Assembly: GCA_963753485.1 (NCBI GenBank) | Contig: CAVWCL010000008.1 | Location: 1 to 64,000, forward strand | Source: CAWDLX01 sp963753485 | GTDB lineage: Bacteria > Actinomycetota > Actinomycetes > Mycobacteriales > Micromonosporaceae | Length of the DNA stretch: 64,000 bases | Direction: 5' to 3' | Notes under the pieces: generated by a model | The model's input: only the letters and a program-made list of their open reading frames with translations | Databases searched by the model: none | Told to the model about the DNA's origin: nothing | In this document: positions 8,781-17,210 of the stretch, piece by piece | Numbering within the stretch: position 1 is the stretch's first letter | Layout of the letters: every line of letters starts with the position of its first letter | Made by a program: the position numbers and the translations under genes

Positions 8781-8817
8781 TTAAAAGTCCGCAGCTCTGC
8801 CATTGAGCTAGCGGCCC
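8781..8817 (-). pseudogene. tRNA-Lys 5' half fragment
   Basis: Read on the minus strand from 8817, this matches the first 37 bases of the tRNA-Lys at 5361 with about three differences: acceptor GGGCCGC, D-arm GCTC/GAGC, anticodon stem 5' side GCGGA and loop CTTTTAA. After the anticodon loop the sequence stops matching: there is no 3' anticodon stem (TCCGC expected), T-arm or acceptor 3' strand. It cannot fold as a tRNA. The break inside the anticodon loop is a known crossover place for tRNA-targeting integrases, so it may be an old integration junction (inference). Confidence 0.7.
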
Positions 8818-8889
8818 GGCCCTGCCAGGTTACCGGACATCCATGCCATGCCGAGGATGCCGGGGCAGGGCCGGGCAGGGCCGGCCGGC

Positions 8890-9396
8890 TCAGGAGGGAA
8901 GCATCCAGGACGCGTGCGCCTGCAGCCAGGTGTGCAGGTGGGCGACCTGGTTGGTGTCGCCGGTCAGCCAGGGCAACATGCCGGTCAGTGAGAGGACGCC
9001 GACCACTACCGCGCCGAGGCCGAAGAGCAGGCCGAACATGGCGTCGCCCTTGCCGGCCACATAGCGGCTGCTGGTGGCGGAGATGCCGCCGATGGCGAGC
9101 AGAGCGGCGAGCGCACCCACCCCGATGGCGGGCGCGGCCAACACGCCGGTGAGCACGGCGAGCACGGCCACGACGCCCAGCACGAGAGAGAGGCTGGCGA
9201 GCAGGCTGGCCCGGGGACGTGGGCCGAGCGGGGTGACGACCTCGGTGTCATCACGGGCGATCGTGGGCTGTTCGGCGGTTCTGGACGTCGGGAACCGGCG
9301 GGCAACGATGGCGTCGTCGCGACGGTCGATCACGCCGTCGCTGTTCTCATCCCGGGTCGCGGTGACCCTTCCCGTACGCTCTGAGACCACGGCCAC
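8890..9396 (-). CDS. Small multi-pass membrane protein
   Basis: 168 residues from GTG 9396, with a strong AAGGAGGTG site about 6 bases upstream. Residues 1-65 are hydrophilic and include RDENSDGVIDRRDDAIVARR, which resembles a single D-x-N-x-D-G calcium loop. Residues ~65-150 contain about three hydrophobic segments (LSLVLGVVAVLAVLTGVLA; IGVGALAALLAIGG; FGLLFGLGAVVVGVLSLTG). The pattern is like actinobacterial DUF4190-type membrane proteins. Function unknown. It is co-oriented with phytoene synthase, about 75 bases downstream of that gene. Confidence 0.75.
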   Translation of the reverse strand: MAVVSERTGRVTATRDENSDGVIDRRDDAIVARRFPTSRTAEQPTIARDDTEVVTPLGPRPRASLLASLSLVLGVVAVLAVLTGVLAAPAIGVGALAALLAIGGISATSSRYVAGKGDAMFGLLFGLGAVVVGVLSLTGMLPWLTGDTNQVAHLHTWLQAHASWMLPS

Positions 9397-9470
9397 GGCG
9401 CACCTCCTTCATCCGGGCGCGGACCGGCGCCGCGCGATCCTCCGGTGGTACTACCCAGCCGACCGCGGAT

Positions 9471-10451
9471 CTATGCGCCGATCACCAAACCGGGCCAATG
9501 TCGGACCAGACGTTCGAAGACCCGCTGCGAGCCGGCCGCGGCGATGATCGTGGCCCGGGTTCGGCGGGGGACCCGGGCGCGGGTGCGCAGCACGTCGTAC
9601 CCCTGGCGCCGCACCTGCCGCAGGATGCCGCCGTAGAGCAGGTACGCCGCCCGGAGGCACAGTCGCGACCGCGGCTCGAGCAGCGCCAGCCCGGGCAGGG
9701 CGGCGCGGTAGTGGACCAGCGCCCGGCCGCACTCGAAGCGGATCAGCGAGCGCACCGGTGTCGAGGCCCGGCCGGCGGCCGCGTCCTCGGCGAGCCCGCG
9801 CCGAGTGACCCGGAAGCGGTCGAGGTCCTCGTCGGGCAGGTAGACCCGGCCCCGCCGGAGATCCTCGCCAACGTCGCGGATGAAGTTCGTCAGTTGAAAC
9901 GCGTACCCGAGTTGCCGGGCGGAGTCGCCGGCGATCGCCTGGTCGGCCCCGGGGACGGTGCCGAGGATCGGCAGCATCAGGGCGCCGATCGCAGCCGCCG
10001 AGCCGGACATGTACTCCAGCAGCTCGGCGTAGGTCGGGTACCCGGTGACCGTTATGTCCATCGCCATGCTGGTCAGGAACCGGTCTAGCTCGGCGATGTC
10101 CAGCCGGTACCGGCCGATCGTGTCCAGCACCGCCGGGAGCAACGGGTCGCCGGTGTCACCGCCACCGTGTACGGCCTCGCCCCACTCCTTGAGCCGCGCC
10201 TCCCGTTCGTTCGCGGTGGCGTCGCCGGTGTCGACGATCTCATCGGCCCAGCGGGCGAATGCGTAGAGCGCGTGAACGTGGCGCCGCTTGGGGGCCGGCA
10301 GCAACCTGGTCGCGAGGAAGTAGCTGCGCCCGTGGGCCTGGTTGAGTCGCCGGCAGCGGTCGTACGCGTCGGCGAGCAGGCCCGGCGGGGGTGCGGATGT
10401 CGGGACCGGTGACAGCTCCAGCTCCTCTCGTCTCGTGACAACCGCTCTCAT
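9471..10451 (-). CDS. crtB: Phytoene synthase
   Basis: About 326 residues from ATG 10451; ATG 10472 is an alternative, and the frame remains open to 10805 through the divergent gene. The squalene/phytoene synthase signature is clear: YALYAFARWADEIVD-like sequence (HALYAFARWADEIVDTGD) with the first Asp-rich site, then YAFQLTNFIRDVGEDLRRGRVYLP with the second. The enzyme joins two geranylgeranyl diphosphates to phytoene in the cytosol or at the membrane. It diverges from phytoene desaturase and isopentenyl diphosphate isomerase, forming a small carotenoid locus. No GGPP synthase or lycopene cyclase gene is in the window. Confidence 0.93.
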   Translation of the reverse strand: MRAVVTRREELELSPVPTSAPPPGLLADAYDRCRRLNQAHGRSYFLATRLLPAPKRRHVHALYAFARWADEIVDTGDATANEREARLKEWGEAVHGGGDTGDPLLPAVLDTIGRYRLDIAELDRFLTSMAMDITVTGYPTYAELLEYMSGSAAAIGALMLPILGTVPGADQAIAGDSARQLGYAFQLTNFIRDVGEDLRRGRVYLPDEDLDRFRVTRRGLAEDAAAGRASTPVRSLIRFECGRALVHYRAALPGLALLEPRSRLCLRAAYLLYGGILRQVRRQGYDVLRTRARVPRRTRATIIAAAGSQRVFERLVRHWPGLVIGA

Positions 10452-10548
10452 TCCGCGGCCGGCGACTCTCATCCCGCGCCGGGCGGCGCCCGCGGTACGG
10501 CCTAGGCTAGACAAACGGATGCGCCAGCGATGCCGTTTTGGGGGGCTG

Positions 10549-12048
10549 ATGCGCACGGTGACCGGACGCAGCGACCGGGTGGTCGTCGTCGGCGCCGGCC
10601 TGGGCGGGCTGGCCTGCGCGCTGCACCTCGCCGCGAGCGGTCGCAGCGTGACCGTGCTCGAACGGGAGTCTGGGCCTGGTGGCCGGGCGGGGCGGCTGCG
10701 CCTCGATGGCTTCGACTTCGACACCGGCCCGACCGTGCTCACCGCCCCTGACCTCGTCGCCGAGCCACTGGCCGCGGTCGGTGAGCGGCTGGAGGACTGG
10801 CTCACGCTCAGCCGGTTGCGGCCGGCGTACCGGGCGCACTATCCGGACGGCTCGAACCTGGATGTGATCGCCGAACCAACCGCGATGGCGGCCGAGGTCG
10901 AACGGGTCTGCGGGCGCGCCGAGGGCGAGGGCTACCTGCGCTTCGTCGAGTTCGCCGCCCGGATGTGGCGCCTGGAGCGGGCCGACTTCATCGACCGTAA
11001 CCTGGACTCGCCTGCGGACCTGCTCCGCCCGGCCCTGCTTCGACTCCTGTTAGCTGGTGGCTTCCGGCGGTTCAGCAGCAAGATCAACCAATTCTTCCAC
11101 GACCCCCGGACCCAGCGGGTCTTCTCATTCCAGGCCCTCTACGCCGGCCTCGCCCCGCACCGGGCGCTCGCCTTGTACGCGGTCATCTCCTACCTCGACA
11201 CGGTCGCGGGCGTCTACTTCCCGCACGGCGGCATGCACGCCGTGCCGCAGGCATTGGCGGCCGCCGCCGAAAAGCATGGTGTGAGCTTCCGCTTCGACAC
11301 GACGGTGACCCGGGTCGAGACCTACGCGGGCCGGGCGCGGGCGGTACACACGTCGACCGGAGAGCGCATCCCGGCCGACGTCGTCGTGCTCAACCCCGAT
11401 CTGCCGGCCGCCTACCGGGCCCTGCTGCCGGCCACCCGGGTCCCGGTGCGGATCTCCCGGCTGCGCTACTCCCCCTCCTGTGTGCTCATCCACCTCGGCT
11501 CGACCCAGCACTACTCGAAGATCGCTCACCACAATCTCCACTTTGGACGCTGTTGGGCGACGACCTTCGACGACGTCATCGAGCGGGGTCAAATGATGCG
11601 CGACCCGTCCCTGCTGGTGAGCAACCCGACCCGGACCGACCCGACCCTGGCCCCGGACGGCGCGCAGATGTACAGCGTTCTGGCCCCGGTGCCCAACCTC
11701 GCCGGCCGCGGCCCGGACGCGGCCGCGTGGCGGGGCGAGCTCGGCCACCGGTACGCCGACGAGTTGCTGCGCACCCTGGAGCGACGGGGCTACGTGAATC
11801 TGCGCTCTAGTGTGGACACCAGCCGGGTGGTGACCCCCGCCGACTGGGCCGAGGCCGGTCATGGGGCCGGTACGCCATTCGCGGCGGCGCACACCATCGG
11901 CCAGACCGGACCGTTCCGTCCGACGAACCTGCACCCGGGGCTGGACAACGTGGTCTTCGTCGGGTCGGGCACCCAACCCGGTGTCGGGGTGCCGATGGTG
12001 CTCGTCTCCGGCAAGCTCGCCGCCCAACGGGTGACCGGCCGGCGATGA
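10549..12048 (+). CDS. crtI: Phytoene desaturase (CrtI-type)
   Basis: 499 residues from ATG 10549, chosen because GGGGGG lies just upstream and the FAD-binding motif VVVVGAGLGGLACALHLAASG starts about 11 residues in. The body has GPGGRAGRL, DFDTGPTVLT, YFPHGGMHAVPQALA and the C-terminal signature NVVFVGSGTQPGVGVPMVL typical of CrtI/CrtN desaturases. It introduces double bases' worth of unsaturation into phytoene, toward lycopene-type carotenoids, using FAD. The stop overlaps the idi start as ATGA. The ~97 bases shared with divergent crtB must contain both promoters; no operator was recognised. Confidence 0.93.
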   Translation: MRTVTGRSDRVVVVGAGLGGLACALHLAASGRSVTVLERESGPGGRAGRLRLDGFDFDTGPTVLTAPDLVAEPLAAVGERLEDWLTLSRLRPAYRAHYPDGSNLDVIAEPTAMAAEVERVCGRAEGEGYLRFVEFAARMWRLERADFIDRNLDSPADLLRPALLRLLLAGGFRRFSSKINQFFHDPRTQRVFSFQALYAGLAPHRALALYAVISYLDTVAGVYFPHGGMHAVPQALAAAAEKHGVSFRFDTTVTRVETYAGRARAVHTSTGERIPADVVVLNPDLPAAYRALLPATRVPVRISRLRYSPSCVLIHLGSTQHYSKIAHHNLHFGRCWATTFDDVIERGQMMRDPSLLVSNPTRTDPTLAPDGAQMYSVLAPVPNLAGRGPDAAAWRGELGHRYADELLRTLERRGYVNLRSSVDTSRVVTPADWAEAGHGAGTPFAAAHTIGQTGPFRPTNLHPGLDNVVFVGSGTQPGVGVPMVLVSGKLAAQRVTGRR

Positions 12049-12623
12049 GCGATCGCGAGGGGCACCTGGTCGAGCTGGTGTCGCCGGTCGGCGTGCCTAT
12101 CGGTGTATCCACAGTGGAGCAAGCGCACACCGAACCAGGGCTGCTGCACCGGGCGTTCTCGGTGCTGCTCTTCGACGATGACGGGCGGACCCTGCTGCAG
12201 CGGCGCGCGGCGAGCAAGACCCGGTTTCCGCTCGGCTGGGCGAACGCCTGTTGCGGGCACCCGGCGCCGGGCGAGGATGTCGCGCTCGCGGCCGGGCGGC
12301 GACTGCGGGAGGAGCTCGGACTGGCCGGCGTGGCGCTGGCCGAGGTGGGCGTGCACACGTACTTCGCTCGCGATGCGGGTACCGGGCGGGTCGAGCGTGA
12401 ATACGACCATGTGCTGGTCGGCCGCATCCCGGCCGACACCGCCCTCGAGCCGGACCCGGCGGAGGTCGCCGCGACCCGGTGGGCACCCGGGCCCGCCCTG
12501 CTGGCCGAGGTGAGCCGCGGGACTTCCGGGTCCTACACACCGTGGCTGGGCGGTGTACTCGCGGTCGCGTTGCCGGCCCCGGCAGCGGGGTTGGCACCAC
12601 CATCGATCAACCGGGGCGGATAA
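12045..12623 (+). CDS. idi: Isopentenyl-diphosphate delta-isomerase, type I
   Basis: 192 residues, start overlapping crtI by 4 bases. NUDIX fold: LHRAFSVLLFDDDGRTLLQRRA, then RFPLGWANACCGHPAPGED with the catalytic Cys in NACCGHP, and RRLREELGL as the shortened Nudix box. EYDHVLVG carries another conserved acidic position. It interconverts IPP and DMAPP, supplying the starter for carotenoid precursors. Coupling to crtI matches this role. The length fits type I enzymes. Confidence 0.93.
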   Translation: MSDREGHLVELVSPVGVPIGVSTVEQAHTEPGLLHRAFSVLLFDDDGRTLLQRRAASKTRFPLGWANACCGHPAPGEDVALAAGRRLREELGLAGVALAEVGVHTYFARDAGTGRVEREYDHVLVGRIPADTALEPDPAEVAATRWAPGPALLAEVSRGTSGSYTPWLGGVLAVALPAPAAGLAPPSINRGG

Positions 12624-12701
12624 AGGGTCTGACACCGCACCGCTGAACTCCGATACGGTGGCAGGCGTCCGACCGGCTCTCAATCCCCGGGAGTCCCGCC
12701 C

Positions 12702-13523
12702 GTGCTCCTCCGTCGGCTGTGCGCGGCCACCGCCTTCGCCGCGGCGCTCGCGTTGACCCTGCCCGCCTGCTCGGCCCCGGACGGCCACGCCAGCGCCGGC
12801 CCACCGGGTGGCCAACCTCACCCCACGCTTTTTCCGCGCACCCCCAAACCGACGCCGGTGAAGAAGAGGAAACCGGCGATCGTCCAGGTCAAGCAGACCC
12901 GGGTCACCGCCCATGGTCCGGGAGGTTCGCTCATGGGCACCGGTTCGTCGGCGGTCGCGCTCACCTTCGACGACGGTCCGGACCCGGTCAACACGCCGAA
13001 GATCCTCGATCTGCTGAAGAGGTACCACGTGAAGGCCACGTTCTGCCTGGTCGGCACGAACGTTAGGGCGTACCCGGCAATCGTGAGGCGCATCGTGGCC
13101 GAGGGCCATGCGATCTGCGATCACACCTGGCATCACCGGATGGACCTGGCCAGCCAGCCGATCGACGTGATCCGCAGGGATCTGACCGCCACCCGCGACG
13201 CGATCCGGGCCGCCGCCCCCAAGGCGAAGGTCGAGTACTTCCGGGCTCCGGGCGGCATCTTTTCCCCTCGCATCGTCCGGATCGCCACCTCGCTGGGCAT
13301 GCGGTCGCTCTACTGGGCGGTCGATCCCCGCGACTGGGACGCCGCCCGCTACGGCCACGGCACCAGCATGGTCAACCACGTCGTGGGCGCAGTGGAGGTG
13401 CACGTGCGCCCAGGGGCCGTCGTGCTCTCCCACGACTACAAGAAGCCGGACACGATCACCGCGTACGCGACGCTGCTACCCTGGCTGCGCACGCGCTACA
13501 AGCTGATCCCGATGCCGACCTGA
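12702..13523 (+). CDS. Lipoprotein polysaccharide deacetylase (NodB domain)
   Basis: 273 residues from GTG 12702. The N-terminus LRRLCAATAFAAALALTLPAC is a lipoprotein signal with lipobox LPAC, so the product is expected to be anchored outside the cell. After a Pro/Lys-rich linker, the carbohydrate esterase family 4 domain shows VALTFDDGPDP, HTWHHRMDL (metal-binding His pair), FRAPGG and WAVDPRDWD, with VVLSHDY near the end. These motifs bind the metal and catalyse N-deacetylation of cell-wall or exported polysaccharide. Substrate is not readable. It sits alone between idi and the tRNA cluster. Confidence 0.92.
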   Translation: MLLRRLCAATAFAAALALTLPACSAPDGHASAGPPGGQPHPTLFPRTPKPTPVKKRKPAIVQVKQTRVTAHGPGGSLMGTGSSAVALTFDDGPDPVNTPKILDLLKRYHVKATFCLVGTNVRAYPAIVRRIVAEGHAICDHTWHHRMDLASQPIDVIRRDLTATRDAIRAAAPKAKVEYFRAPGGIFSPRIVRIATSLGMRSLYWAVDPRDWDAARYGHGTSMVNHVVGAVEVHVRPGAVVLSHDYKKPDTITAYATLLPWLRTRYKLIPMPT

Positions 13524-13604
13524 CGCCAAGGCGCTTGGCGATCACTTCGGCGCTCACGTATGCTGTCCAGGCCTCCGGCGGGGCTGTGAGATGATGGCGG
13601 AGCC

Positions 13605-13677
13605 GCCCCCATCGTCTAGCGGCCCAGGACGCCGCCCTTTCAAGGCGGTAGCACGGGTTCGAATCCCGTTGGGGGCA
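13605..13677 (+). tRNA. tRNA-Glu (TTC)
   Basis: 73 nt. Acceptor GCCCCCA pairs with TGGGGGC; anticodon stem CCGCC/GGCGG around CTTTCAA gives anticodon TTC; T-arm loop TTCGAAT; discriminator A; no encoded CCA. First of three tRNAs on the same strand. Confidence 0.96.
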
Positions 13678-13687
13678 CGACGATCAA

Positions 13688-13761
13688 GGTCCTGTGGAGC
13701 AGTTGGAGTGCTCGCCGCCCTGTCAAGGCGGAGGTCGCGGGTTCAAGTCCCGTCAGGACCG
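13688..13761 (+). tRNA. tRNA-Asp (GTC)
   Basis: 74 nt. Acceptor GGTCCTG pairs with CAGGACC; anticodon stem CCGCC/GGCGG around CTGTCAA gives anticodon GTC; T-loop TTCAAGT; discriminator G. It lies 10 bases after tRNA-Glu and is probably co-transcribed. Confidence 0.96.
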
Positions 13762-13764
13762 CAC

Positions 13765-13838
13765 GGCCAGGTAGCTCAGTTGGTACGAGCGTCCGACTGA
13801 AAATCGGAAGGTCGGCGGTTCGACCCCGCCCCTGGCCA
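13765..13838 (+). tRNA. tRNA-Phe (GAA)
   Basis: 74 nt. Acceptor GGCCAGG pairs with CCTGGCC; anticodon loop CTGAAAA gives anticodon GAA; T-loop TTCGACC; discriminator A. It starts 3 bases after tRNA-Asp. A decayed tyrosine integrase ends 60 bases downstream, pointing at the tRNA 3' end, as expected for an element that integrated here. Confidence 0.96.
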
Positions 13839-13898
13839 CTTGTATTTCAGCAGCTCAGCGGCCTTGCGGAGAGATCATCCGTAGAGGCCGTTGATCGT

Positions 13899-14640
13899 TT
13901 AGGGCCTCGCTGTCGGGGGATTGTCGGGGATCTTGCTTTCGTCGCGGCTTCGTCGTTGTCTGGGCACGATGTCTGCGGCTCGGTTCGCCATCTCGCGTCC
14001 AGCCCGGTCGAAGAGGTTGCCGTACAGGTCGCTGGTTACGCCGATGCTCTTGTGACCCATCGCCTTGGACACGGCGGCGATGTCAGCACCGGTGGAGATC
14101 AGGGCGGACGCGCGGAAATGGCGTAGCTCGTGCAGCTTCGCGCCGGGTAGACGTGGTGGACGAGGATCCGTTTGACAATCTTCGTGACGTAGTCGGGGTG
14201 CAACGGTCGACCGTCCTCGTGCGTGAACACGTACCCGTTGTCGTGGTACGCATCGCCCCAGTGCAGCTGCTCCGCTGCCTGAGCCCGCCGCCAGGTCACG
14301 ACCGCTCGGAGCGTGTGCTCGTCGAGCCACACGATGCGCTCATCGCCGGCGGTGGTCTTGGCTTCCCCCTCTCGACCGCGCGATAGCCGACGCTGGTGCG
14401 TTGCCGCCCGAGCATGATGCGCCCGCTGTGATAGACGACGATCGTGGCGTCCACCTCCAGCTCCGACCGAGGATCGTGTAGCCGGCCACGGATGAGGACA
14501 CCATCCGCCCGGTCTCGGCGGCCTGCGACCACGCCACCTGGCGAGCCAGCGCCCGCGCCGCACGAATCCGGCCAACGACGGCCACGTCGAGACGGTTGAG
14601 CAGCCGCCAGACCGTGGCCTTTGGGAGCCGGCGTCCCACA
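13899..14640 (-). pseudogene. Tyrosine recombinase (integrase) remnant with several frameshifts
   Basis: Pieces of one integrase are spread over three minus-strand frames. From 5' to 3': LPKATVWRLLNRLDVAVVGR and following (from about 14633), EVDATIVVYHSGRIMLGRQR (about 14440), GDERIVWLDEHTLRAVVTWR to HPDYVTKIVKRILVHH (about 14330-14150), then KLHELRHFRASALISTGADI and AAVSKAMGHKSIGVTSDLYG (14130-13990). The last pieces hold the catalytic HxLRH, GH and Tyr elements of the family. At least three frameshifts separate them, and the N-terminal DNA-binding part is missing or merged into a WD40 relic. It is an inactive integrase next to tRNA-Phe. Confidence 0.85.
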
Positions 14641-14880
14641 CCCCCACCTAACCGTCCCGGCAGCCAGAGATGATCACATCCTGGTCACCGAGTCGCCCAG
14701 CGCCACCGCGTACACCACGCGGGTGAGCTGGGCACCCACCGGCTGGCCGGTGCCGGCGTCCCACACCCGCGCCGAACCGTCCCGGCCGCCCGAGATGATC
14801 ACATCTCGGTCACCGACCCGCCCAGCGCCACCGCCGATACCTCGCCGGGGAATGTCCGGATCTTTGTGGAGGAGACGGCG
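14640..14880 (-). pseudogene. WD40-repeat gene fragment
   Basis: On the minus strand two beta-propeller repeats are readable: DVIISGGRDGSARVWDAGTG QPVGAQL, then VVYAVALGDSVT and a second DVIISGCRDG..VGVWDAG. Frameshifts after each ALG.SVT and an in-frame stop replacing a sense codon show decay. The two repeats share about 30 nearly identical bases around gtgatcatctc. Such long WD40 proteins are common in Micromonosporaceae and related genera (recall). The fragment abuts the integrase remnant, so both are debris of the same rearranged region. Confidence 0.7.
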
Positions 14881-15233
14881 ATCGTCTCCTACTGTCCGGT
14901 GATCCGCTCGCCGTAGTACACGTTGATCGCTTTCTTCAATCCGGTGGTGATGCCGGTGACATTGGCGTCGCGTGTCGCCCGACCTCGCCCACGGTGCTGT
15001 TCGGCGCTTATGCCGGAAAAGTGACTTATGAATTATGGCGCCTGGACGCCGTCGGCAGAATGGCCAGTACCGCTTGTTTCGGGCGTAGGCGTGGCGCGCT
15101 GCAGGGCTGTTAACCGTCCGGCTATAGGTCGCTGCCCAAAGGTGCCATATGCGTGCGCCGAGCGGCGACTACGGTTGTCTGACCCTAGCCGGGTGATCAT
15201 CTGATTGGCCAATTCGAATGTTTGGAGTTTACC
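14881..15233. other. Intergenic with an orphan C-terminal coding fragment
   Basis: On the minus strand from about 15020 to 14889 an open frame without a start codon ends in DANVTGITTGLKKAINVYYG ERITGQ and a TAG stop. It reads like the C-terminus of a lost gene. The remaining bases up to the DoxX-like gene are the presumed promoter of that gene; GGAG lies just before its GTG start. Confidence 0.4.
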
Positions 15234-15584
15234 GTGTTCATCGCCTACGCCATAGTCGGGGCGGTGCTGGCACTAGGGGTGCTGGCCTCCGCGACGGCAC
15301 AAATCACCGGTAACAAGGTGATCCTCGCCAACATGGCGCATCTTGGTATTTCAGTTCGTATCCTGCCGTTCTTGGCCACCTGCTTAGTCGCTGGCGGCGC
15401 CGGCCTTCTGGTGGGGCTTTGGTATCGCCCGCTGGGCATCGCCGCCGCCGGCGCGTTGGTGCTGTACTTTGTCGGGGCGGTCGTTGCCCATCTGCGTAAG
15501 GGGGACGTCAAGGGTTTACCGGCGCCGTTGCTGTTCCTAGTTCTTGCTGCTGCTGCTTTGTCCCTGCAGGTCTTGTCTGTCTGA
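15234..15584 (+). CDS. DoxX-like small integral membrane protein
   Basis: 116 residues from GTG 15234, preferred over TTG 15222 because GGAG lies 7 bases upstream. Four hydrophobic helices are visible: FIAYAIVGAVLALGVLASA, ILPFLATCLVAGGAGLLVGL, LGIAAAGALVLYFVGAVVAH and APLLFLVLAAAALSLQVL. The G-x-W-Y-R-P-L-G loop and final hydrophobic pattern fit the DoxX/DUF4870-like small membrane families of actinobacteria. Function unknown. It stands alone and points toward the convergent proline-rich gene. Confidence 0.75.
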   Translation: MFIAYAIVGAVLALGVLASATAQITGNKVILANMAHLGISVRILPFLATCLVAGGAGLLVGLWYRPLGIAAAGALVLYFVGAVVAHLRKGDVKGLPAPLLFLVLAAAALSLQVLSV

Positions 15585-15722
15585 CGGGCGTCGGTTGGAT
15601 GTTATGGCCGATGAAGGCGAGAGCATCGATACGCTTTCTACGTCTGCGGCATGGCCGGATGCTCGTCGCCGTAACCCATTGATCATCGGCCGCCTCCGGG
15701 GGGGTACAGCCACGTATTGCGG

Positions 15723-17210
15723 TTATCTGGTGAAGTACCGCCTGACCTCGGCTATCCACTCAGGGCGGTCTCTGTACACCGTTTCATACGCTCGCAGTAT
15801 TTCCTGCTTGGACATCGCGTCGAGGTGGCCGGGTGGGAGCTCGCGGGCCAGTGCCGTTGTCATCTGTGTGTGCTCGGCCGAGGTCAGGATGACTGCTGGT
15901 GCCTGGTCGGTGGGGAGGCCCAGCTTCTCGAGTACCTGCACTTCCACGATGTGGTGGGCCTGGTACGCCCTGTCGAGCCCTTCGACTGCGCGGGCCAGGG
16001 CGTTGTAGGGGGCGATGGTTCCCTTCTGGTTTAGGCCGACGGCGAGTCCGGAGCCGTACTGACGCGTGAGCGCATCGACGGACTCGACCGATAGATGTCG
16101 GATCACGATGGGGCGTTCTGCGGCCGCAATGTCTATCAGGGCAAGCTTTCCAAGGTCCCCCGGTGGTAGCACGGTCCCGGGAAGTCGTGCACCGCCAATG
16201 CGATTGATCATCAGGCGACGTAACGCGACCCGGCACTCTTGCGTGGACAGGCTGCCGATTACCGTGGTCGCCGCTCCGCCGACTGCCTTGGCGGCCAGGC
16301 CTAGGATTCGCTCGACCGGGATCATGGCAACTGCGATGTTGGCGGCTTGCTCTGCTGGCGTGACGCCCAGGTCTTGGCGGTCGTGTTCGGCCACGGCTGC
16401 CGTCTCTGGTGCACTGGCCGTACCGACGCCGAGCAGGCCCATCAGGGTCTGATAGGCCGCATGCAACGCCACTCGATCAGGACTCGTCTCTTCGATTCGT
16501 CGCAGGTCGTCGGCGCTATACGTCGGCGTGGGCGGGAACATCCTCGGGTCGAGTCGACCCTCGGCGTCGAACGGGAGCTGGCTTTTCGACGGCGGCGACG
16601 GAATGACCCGCACGACCGGTGGACTTGGCAGCTGGTCAGCAGCTCGCGGGGTTAGTCCGCCACTGCCAGTGGGTCGGTCGGGCATGGGTTGCGGAGACGG
16701 GGGGGGCGGTGGTTGGCGGCGCGGTGGTACGGGCGGCGGCGGTACGTACGCGGCTGGGGGCACGACGGGGAGCGGGGGGATCGGCGGTGGCGGTGGCTGG
16801 ATGAAGATCGGCGGAGGGGGACTCGTCGATGGCGCGGGCGGTGCCGGGGTGGGGATGTCTTGGGGCGGGGAAGGCATCTGGTCGGGCCGGATGATGGGCA
16901 CGGGCGGCGGTGCGAAGGCGGCTGGGGGGGAGGGCACCGGCGGGGGCAGGGCTGGCGGAGGAGGAACAAAGGCTGGCGGCGCGGGAGCAATCGGCACGGC
17001 CAGTGCGGGTGGTGTGCCATAGATGTAGTCGGGCGGCATGAGCATCACCCCGGGCGGCGAGATGGGCGGCGGAGGGCCGGGGTTGGGCATGGTTGGAGGG
17101 GGCGGCGGGGGTGGCGGTGGCGGCGCGGGCGGGGGCGGCGACGGGTCGCGTAGTTGGTTGGCGTCGGTGAAGTAGCCGACGTCGTATGGCGTGGGACCTG
17201 GCCCGGTCAC
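15723..17210 (-). CDS. Proline-rich protein with HNH/His-Me finger-like C-terminal domain, probable polymorphic toxin
   Basis: 495 residues from GTG 17210, which overlaps the upstream stop as GTGA; the frame is open further upstream but inside that gene. Residues ~20-230 are a Pro-rich, low-complexity tract with runs of 8-10 prolines. A helical segment follows (AAYQTLMGLLGVGTASAPET; AANIAVAMIPVERILGLAAK). The last ~90 residues contain DRAYQAHHIVEVQVLEKLGL and LTSAEHTQMTTALARELP, the HH...H layout of HNH-type nucleases in polymorphic toxins. No immunity gene is evident downstream: the next gene is the convergent DoxX-like one. Export or membrane role is inferred from the coupled membrane partner. 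Nuclease activity is predicted, not shown. Confidence 0.7.
   Translation of the reverse strand: MTGPGPTPYDVGYFTDANQLRDPSPPPPAPPPPPPPPPPTMPNPGPPPPISPPGVMLMPPDYIYGTPPALAVPIAPAPPAFVPPPPALPPPVPSPPAAFAPPPVPIIRPDQMPSPPQDIPTPAPPAPSTSPPPPIFIQPPPPPIPPLPVVPPAAYVPPPPVPPRRQPPPPPSPQPMPDRPTGSGGLTPRAADQLPSPPVVRVIPSPPSKSQLPFDAEGRLDPRMFPPTPTYSADDLRRIEETSPDRVALHAAYQTLMGLLGVGTASAPETAAVAEHDRQDLGVTPAEQAANIAVAMIPVERILGLAAKAVGGAATTVIGSLSTQECRVALRRLMINRIGGARLPGTVLPPGDLGKLALIDIAAAERPIVIRHLSVESVDALTRQYGSGLAVGLNQKGTIAPYNALARAVEGLDRAYQAHHIVEVQVLEKLGLPTDQAPAVILTSAEHTQMTTALARELPPGHLDAMSKQEILRAYETVYRDRPEWIAEVRRYFTR

Noticed and set aside
11859..13433. 524-codon minus-strand frame across crtI, idi and the deacetylase
   Set aside because: It crosses three real genes and has no motif; each of those has clear family signatures.
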